NCBI GenBank assembly: GCA_002385755.1
Contig: DGED01000014.1
Span: forward strand, 1 to 17,555
Source: Caryophanales bacterium UBA3935
Lineage (GTDB): Bacteria; Bacillota_I; Bacilli_A; ML615J-28; CAG-698
DNA length: 17,555 nt
Direction: 5' to 3'
The notes under the pieces were generated by a model, which searched no databases, was not told where the DNA came from, and worked only from the letters and a program-made list of their open reading frames with translations. Below, piece after piece: positions 14,030 to 17,555 of the stretch (positions are counted from its first letter, which is position 1; the number at the start of each line of letters is the position of its first letter). Made by a program: the position numbers and the translations under genes.

Positions 14030-15218
14030 ATTTGGATACGAGAAGTATCTCTTTCAGCACTTCCCAGAAAACCTTGAAATACCCCGCCTTCCTAAGTTCT
14101 TCTTTGACCGCCAAGTCGGCCTCCTTGATTAATTCCCCGTCGTAGTAGATTTTCATCGTCCCGACTTTTTTATTGTCGTAAGGTAAGTTTTTATAATCGA
14201 TGTTTTTCTCGACCGTGATTTTCTTAAGTTTATCCCCCTTCTTCAGGAGCACGTTTACATCCTCGGTTATAATGACGTTATATTTCGCAGGGTAGACGCT
14301 AACATCCTCGTAAGTCGCGATTACTTGGTCTTTTTTGTAAATATTGTGCACGTCGTATGTCCCGAGGGCATAATTCAGCATTTGCATGATTTCCTGGTTG
14401 CGCGTCTTGGCGCTGCTTCCCCCCATGACGACGGCGATGAACCGCTTGTTGTCCCGACAAATCGTTGCCGTCAGGCAATACCCGGCTTCGTTCGTCCATC
14501 CCGTTTTGATGCCGTCAACCCCCTCGACAAACCTCACGAGTTTATTGGTGTTCACGAGCCAAAACCTTTTGTCGGTATCCTCGCGGACATAATCCTCGTA
14601 AATCTTCGTGTATTCGAGGATTTCCGGGTGATTGTTCACGAGATACGCCCCCATCAGGGCCATGTCGCGGGCGGTCGAGAGATGACCCGCTTCCGGCAGT
14701 CCGTGCGGGTTTTTAAAGGTGGTCCCGACGCAGCCGATTTCTTTCGCCTTGTTGTTCATCATTCGGACGAAATTTCCGACGCTGCCGCCGATGGCCTCGG
14801 CGAACACGACCGAGGAATCGTTCGCGGAATTGATCGCGATCGACTTAAACAAATCCTCGGCTTTCATTCCCTCGCCCGGTTCGAGGTAAATATTCGTCCC
14901 GCCCATGCTGGACGCGTATTCGGAGGCGTAAAGCGTGTCGTCGAAACTGATGACGCCCTTTTTTACCGCTTCCATAATCAATATCATCGTCATTATTTTC
15001 GTCATGCTCGCCGGGTGACGCCGGTCATCGGCGTTTTTCTCATAGATTACCGCGAACGTGGTCGGTTCGATGAGAATCGCGCTTTTTCCGTCCGTTACAA
15101 GTTGCGCTTCTTCTTCCCCAGCCCCGTTATCTTGCGCAGGGATGTCGATAAAAGAAAAAATAGCAAAAATCAGGCCGACGAGAATCGCGGAAAATATTCT
15201 CGTTATTTTCGTATTCAC
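14028..15218 (-). CDS. dacF: D-alanyl-D-alanine carboxypeptidase, DacF-type penicillin-binding protein
   Basis: 396 residues from the GTG at 15218. N-terminal signal segment (about 6-28), then the serine peptidase (S11) motifs SMTK (Ser71-Lys74), SAN (131-133) and KTG (238-240, in GIKTGWTNEAGY). The C-terminal domain (about 290-370) is the beta-rich PBP5 domain, and the final helix (AGYFKVFWEVLKEILL) looks like the amphipathic membrane anchor. It trims peptide stems on peptidoglycan; the position beside spoIIAA matches dacF, which acts in spore-cortex synthesis. The frame opens at GTG 15227, but GGTGAT sits 4 nt before GTG 15218, which I prefer. Confidence 0.93.
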   Translation of the reverse strand: MNTKITRIFSAILVGLIFAIFSFIDIPAQDNGAGEEEAQLVTDGKSAILIEPTTFAVIYEKNADDRRHPASMTKIMTMILIMEAVKKGVISFDDTLYASEYASSMGGTNIYLEPGEGMKAEDLFKSIAINSANDSSVVFAEAIGGSVGNFVRMMNNKAKEIGCVGTTFKNPHGLPEAGHLSTARDMALMGAYLVNNHPEILEYTKIYEDYVREDTDKRFWLVNTNKLVRFVEGVDGIKTGWTNEAGYCLTATICRDNKRFIAVVMGGSSAKTRNQEIMQMLNYALGTYDVHNIYKKDQVIATYEDVSVYPAKYNVIITEDVNVLLKKGDKLKKITVEKNIDYKNLPYDNKKVGTMKIYYDGELIKEADLAVKEELRKAGYFKVFWEVLKEILLVSK

Positions 15219-15222
15219 GTAT

Positions 15223-15228
15223 ATCACC
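15223..15228 (-). promoter_or_regulatory. Ribosome binding site deciding the dacF start
   Basis: GGTGAT on the minus strand, 4 nt before GTG 15218. It overlaps the alternative GTG at 15227, which has no site upstream. Confidence 0.5.
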
Positions 15229-15328
15229 GATTAATATTATTAGCGACCCCGGGAAAAAAGAACATTTTTGTCAATTATTACATGAAAATTTTATTTTGAT
15301 TTTACACATAATATATTCAGGAAATAAT

Positions 15329-15334
15329 GGAGGT
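15329..15334 (+). promoter_or_regulatory. Ribosome binding site deciding the start of the hydrolase gene
   Basis: GGAGGT lies between two in-frame ATG codons (15327 and 15339) and serves the second, 4 nt downstream. The 110 bases between dacF and this gene are AT-rich and must hold two divergent promoters; a CATAATAT at 15307-15314 resembles a sigma-E -10 box but its -35 is poor. Confidence 0.65.
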
Positions 15335-15338
15335 TAAC

Positions 15339-16166
15339 ATGTCATTTGTTTACAATATAATCAATGGATTATCGAAACTTACAGCGAGTTACAAGCAGCC
15401 CTATCCCGATATTCACATGCTCGACTTTCGCATCGTCAATTCCTTTATTATCGGCAACGTGCAAATGCGCAAATACGATTGGGTGATTGTTGACGCAGGC
15501 ATCGACAGTTCCGGACGGATGATTGTGCGGACGGGGGAAAAACTATTCGGGACAATCGGCGTCCCGAAAGCGGTCATCCTCACGCACGGTCATTTTGATC
15601 ATATCGGCGGGATCGAAAAGATCTTAAGCCGTTGGAACGTACCCGTTTACGCCCACCCCGACGAAATTCCTTATTTAACCGGGGAAAAGCGATACCCGGA
15701 ACCGAAACCCGATTCCGACGGATTGGTAGCGAAACTTTCGCCCTATTTTCCCGAGCGTTTTATCGAAAACATCGTGCCGCTTCCTCCCGACGGTTACGTT
15801 CCCTTCATGCCGGAATGGCGGTGGATCCATACTCCCGGCCATACCGCGGGGCATATCGCCTTATACCGGGAGTCGGACGGCGTCTTATTCGCGGGCGACA
15901 CTTTCACGACCCTGAAACAGGAGTCGCTCTTTTCCGTAATCACGAAAAAAGAACAAATCAGCGGTCCGCCCGCGTATCTTACTCCCGATTGGGAGAAAAG
16001 TCGGGAATCTATCCAAACTTTGCGCGACCTAAACCCAAAATACGCTTTGCCGAGCCACGGCAAACCATTGGAAGGGATATCGCTTCTTAAGCATCTCGAC
16101 TTGCTTCTTATTAACTTACGAGAAACAGCCGCCGCGGACCAATACGAGGAGCAACCGCGCGCATGA
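15339..16166 (+). CDS. Metallo-beta-lactamase-fold hydrolase (glyoxalase II-like)
   Basis: 275 residues; the only clear plus-strand gene. Metal motif THGHFDHIGG (His83, His85, Asp87, His88), TPGHTAGH (His168), FAGDTF (Asp187) and LPSHGKP (His240) make up the full dinuclear zinc site. The family includes glyoxalase II, lactonases and many uncharacterised hydrolases; nothing here fixes the substrate. No signal peptide, so cytoplasmic. It is transcribed alone, divergently from dacF and convergently with cotJC, with the shared terminator right after its stop. The longer start at 15327 adds only MEVN. Confidence 0.92.
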   Translation: MSFVYNIINGLSKLTASYKQPYPDIHMLDFRIVNSFIIGNVQMRKYDWVIVDAGIDSSGRMIVRTGEKLFGTIGVPKAVILTHGHFDHIGGIEKILSRWNVPVYAHPDEIPYLTGEKRYPEPKPDSDGLVAKLSPYFPERFIENIVPLPPDGYVPFMPEWRWIHTPGHTAGHIALYRESDGVLFAGDTFTTLKQESLFSVITKKEQISGPPAYLTPDWEKSRESIQTLRDLNPKYALPSHGKPLEGISLLKHLDLLLINLRETAAADQYEEQPRA

Positions 16167-16194
16167 AAAAAAGCCCGATTTGACGGGCTTTTTT
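16167..16194. terminator. Bidirectional terminator between the hydrolase gene and cotJC
   Basis: GCCCG (16173-16177) pairs with CGGGC (16184-16188), loop 6 nt, extended by A6 on the left and T6 on the right, an 11-bp stem overall. It serves the convergent genes on both strands; the cotJC stop (16195-16193) touches it. Confidence 0.9.
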
Positions 16195-16753
16195 ACGTTT
16201 CCTCCATGTTTTTATAACGCTCGTAAAGTTCTTTAAACATCGCGAAGTGCAAAAGTTCTCTCTCCCTCAGCCATAATAGCGGCTGGATTAAATCCTCGTC
16301 GTCAGCAAGGTCGATCAAGTTCTCGTATACCGCCCGCGCTTTTTGCTCGGCGGCCATATTTTCCGACATGTCGGCGACGGGATCGCCGACGGCGCCGACG
16401 TAAGCGACGGTAAACGGGACGCCGAAATTATCAACCGGGAACAAGTCAAATCCCCTTTGGCCATAATGCTTCCCGAGACCGGCTTCCTTGATTTCCTCGA
16501 TCGATGCGCCGGCCATCAATTGATGGACCATCGTCGCCACCATTTCGACATGCGATAATTCCTCGGTCCCGATGTCCGTAAGCAATGCGCGGCCGTGATC
16601 GTCGGGCATCGAGTATCTTTGATTGAGATAACGGAGCGCGGCCGCGAGTTCGCCGTCGGGGCCGCCGTACTGGGTGATAATCGTGTTCACCATTTTTAAA
16701 TCGCGTTTCCGGACCTTCACCGGAAACATCAAGCGTTTTTCGTAACGAAACAT
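16193..16753 (-). CDS. cotJC: Spore coat protein CotJC (manganese-catalase family)
   Basis: 186 residues, close to the usual 185-190. Ferritin-like four-helix fold with all expected di-manganese ligands: Glu35 (GGPDGE), Glu65 and His68 (TEELSH), Glu136 (AAEQKAR) and His169 (RERELLH). CotJC is a coat component made in the mother cell; catalase activity has been proposed from homology. AGGGGGA precedes the ATG, which lies one base after the cotJA-cotJB stop, so the two are one operon. Confidence 0.96.
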   Translation of the reverse strand: MFRYEKRLMFPVKVRKRDLKMVNTIITQYGGPDGELAAALRYLNQRYSMPDDHGRALLTDIGTEELSHVEMVATMVHQLMAGASIEEIKEAGLGKHYGQRGFDLFPVDNFGVPFTVAYVGAVGDPVADMSENMAAEQKARAVYENLIDLADDEDLIQPLLWLRERELLHFAMFKELYERYKNMEET

Positions 16754-16754
16754 T

Positions 16755-17267
16755 TTATGTCCCCCTAACCCATGGCCAACCGCCGACAGTCCAACTGAAC
16801 GGGGCCGTTTTTAAGGCGTCTGATTCGGTCGTAATCGCTCCGAATCTTTCTTCGTAAGCGTCGCGGGCGCGCAAGTAGGCCTCCATAAACCCGTTATACA
16901 AGTTTATCGCCTCCTGGTCGTTCGGGAAATTATCGAGATACAACAGGATATCATGCGCCGCGAAAGCATACTTGTTTACTTCCTGCATCATCGCAGATTT
17001 CTCATCGGGCGGCGTCGGCAAACGCGGCGTGTAGTTTTTATACGGCCGATAGATGCCGCGAAACATCGTCCCTTTCACAAACCCCTCTTCCGGCGAGAAA
17101 ACATTCAGCGTCGCGGTCGGGGGAGCCATTCCCGGCGAGAGCGGCTGCTGCGCGCCTCCCTGCGGCGGGCGCGGAATGTGCGGATGCAAGGGCTGCGGGA
17201 ATTTTGGCGGCATCGGTCCCGTCGGCGACTGACACCCGCCCGGACAGCCTTGATTGCGTGAATTCAT
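16755..17267 (-). CDS. CotJA-CotJB fusion, spore coat proteins
   Basis: 170 residues covering two proteins that are normally separate. Residues 1-52 are Pro/Gly/Gln-rich with CPGGC and many PxP motifs. Residues about 55-80 (NVFSPEEGFVKGTMFRGIYRPY) match the core of CotJA (about 80 residues alone). Residues about 87-170 match CotJB: KYAFAAHDILLYLDNFPNDQEA, YLRARDAYEERFG and the terminal FSWTVGGWPW. There is no stop or start between the parts. The ATG at 17267 has GGGAGGT upstream. CotJA, CotJB and CotJC act together in the coat, so a fusion is functionally sensible. Sigma-E control is expected, as in Bacillus; upstream a CATACTTT (minus strand) resembles the sigma-E -10 element, without a convincing -35. 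Confidence 0.88.
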   Translation of the reverse strand: MNSRNQGCPGGCQSPTGPMPPKFPQPLHPHIPRPPQGGAQQPLSPGMAPPTATLNVFSPEEGFVKGTMFRGIYRPYKNYTPRLPTPPDEKSAMMQEVNKYAFAAHDILLYLDNFPNDQEAINLYNGFMEAYLRARDAYEERFGAITTESDALKTAPFSWTVGGWPWVRGT

Positions 17268-17346
17268 TTAATGTAACCTCCCAAAAGTAGTTTATTCACG
17301 CCCGCCCGAAAAGTATGGGCATAAAAACCAAAACCCGAGTTTTACT

Positions 17347-17378
17347 AAAAAAAGCGTCTCTAAGCAAGACGCTTTTTT
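17347..17378. terminator. Bidirectional terminator upstream of the cotJ operon
   Basis: GCGTCT (17354-17359) pairs with AGACGC (17367-17372), loop 7 nt, extended by six A-T pairs and with T runs on both strands. On the minus strand it would end any transcript entering from beyond 17378, insulating the cotJ promoter region. Confidence 0.88.
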
Positions 17379-17459
17379 ATCAACAAAATTTTTAACGGGG
17401 ACGAGTTTATCGTCAACTATTCAGTAGTAACATGTTTAGTTATCAACAGAATTTTTGAC
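17378..17459. repeat. Two 19-bp direct repeats containing TTATCAACA
   Basis: Copies at 17378-17396 and 17441-17459 share TATCAACAnAATTTTTnAC, differing at two positions, with starts 63 bp apart. Each copy with the preceding T reads TTATCAACA, one base from the DnaA-box consensus TTATCCACA. The stretch 17379-17536 holds no recognisable gene. Confidence 0.55.
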
Positions 17460-17487
17460 AGCCCCTTTTTATATGTGTTTCCGCTCA

Positions 17488-17536
17488 GTTTAAAGCTAAC
17501 GACGCGTCCTTCCCGGACGCGACGTTAGCCTTAAAC
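17488..17536. repeat. Long hairpin: 22-bp inverted repeat with 5-nt loop at the end of the genomic sequence
   Basis: Arms 17488-17509 and 17515-17536 are complementary at 20 of 22 positions, with loop TTCCC. In minus-strand RNA one of the two odd pairs becomes G-U. No T run follows on the minus strand, and on the plus strand the sequence is cut off by the adapter, so a terminator for a plus-strand gene cannot be excluded or shown. Confidence 0.75.
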
Positions 17537-17555
17537 CTGTCTCTTATACACATCT
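17537..17555 (+). other. Tn5 mosaic end / Nextera adapter contamination
   Basis: The last 19 bases are exactly CTGTCTCTTATACACATCT, the transposase mosaic end left by tagmentation libraries. It is almost certainly library sequence and not part of the genome. Confidence 0.97.

Noticed and set aside
14325..15299. Long open frame on the plus strand (over 300 codons) opposite dacF
   Set aside because: It is antisense to a complete, motif-bearing dacF, has no recognisable domain and arises from the codon bias of the other strand. The same holds for open plus-strand frames opposite alaS, rnj, spoVAD and spoVAF.
17488..17536. Integron attC-like site
   Set aside because: The arms lack the RYYYAAC/GTTRRRY core pair and there is no integrase or cassette context.
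1..17555. CRISPR arrays, tRNA or rRNA genes, insertion sequences, phage genes
   Set aside because: I read both strands and saw no regularly spaced repeats, no tRNA-like cloverleaf, no transposase or integrase and no phage proteins.

Overview
The window looks like a chromosomal segment of an endospore-forming member of the Bacillota with roughly balanced base composition. The evidence is a dense set of sporulation genes on the minus strand: dacF, spoIIAA, spoIIAB, sigF, spoVAC, spoVAD, spoVAEb, spoVAF and a cotJ operon. RuvX and the gene order alaS-ruvX-DUF1292 also resemble Bacilli and relatives. The exact lineage cannot be fixed from the sequence alone. The last 19 bases are a transposase mosaic-end (Nextera-type adapter) sequence, so genomic sequence very probably stops at 17536.

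Layout, read in the direction of transcription (right to left for nearly everything). The right end (17268-17536) is non-coding and holds a long hairpin, a 19-bp direct repeat and a terminator. Next comes the cotJ operon (17267-16193), in which CotJA and CotJB are fused into one protein, followed by CotJC. A plus-strand metallo-beta-lactamase-fold hydrolase (15339-16166) converges on it across a shared bidirectional terminator, and diverges from dacF (15218-14028). A strong terminator isolates dacF from the spoIIA operon (spoIIAA-spoIIAB-sigF, 13761-12376). A P-type calcium ATPase (12257-9630) follows, with a leader carrying two large dyads and a terminator overlapping its stop codon. After that comes the spoVA operon (spoVAC-spoVAD-spoVAEb-spoVAF-DUF1540, 9572-6030), closed by a terminator. 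The last transcription unit is housekeeping: YbgC-like thioesterase, RNase J homologue, alaS, ruvX, DUF1292 (5897-230), closed by a terminator at 147-176. A possible lipoprotein gene with a broken start runs off the left edge.

How the genes fit together: SpoIIAA, SpoIIAB and SigF form the partner-switching module that turns on forespore transcription. DacF is a spore-cortex type D,D-carboxypeptidase. SpoVAC, AD, AEb and AF form the dipicolinate channel and its germinant-receptor-like partner. The Ca2+ ATPase sits where spoVAA-spoVAB lie in Bacillus subtilis, which suggests (inference) a role in calcium supply for Ca-dipicolinate. CotJ proteins are mother-cell coat components.

I see no wholly new system. 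The points most worth checking are the CotJA-CotJB fusion, the RNase J homologue that has lost a metal-ligand histidine, the ATPase in the sporulation cluster with its two operator-like dyads, the short SigF, the apparent absence of ireB, and the frame break at the left edge.
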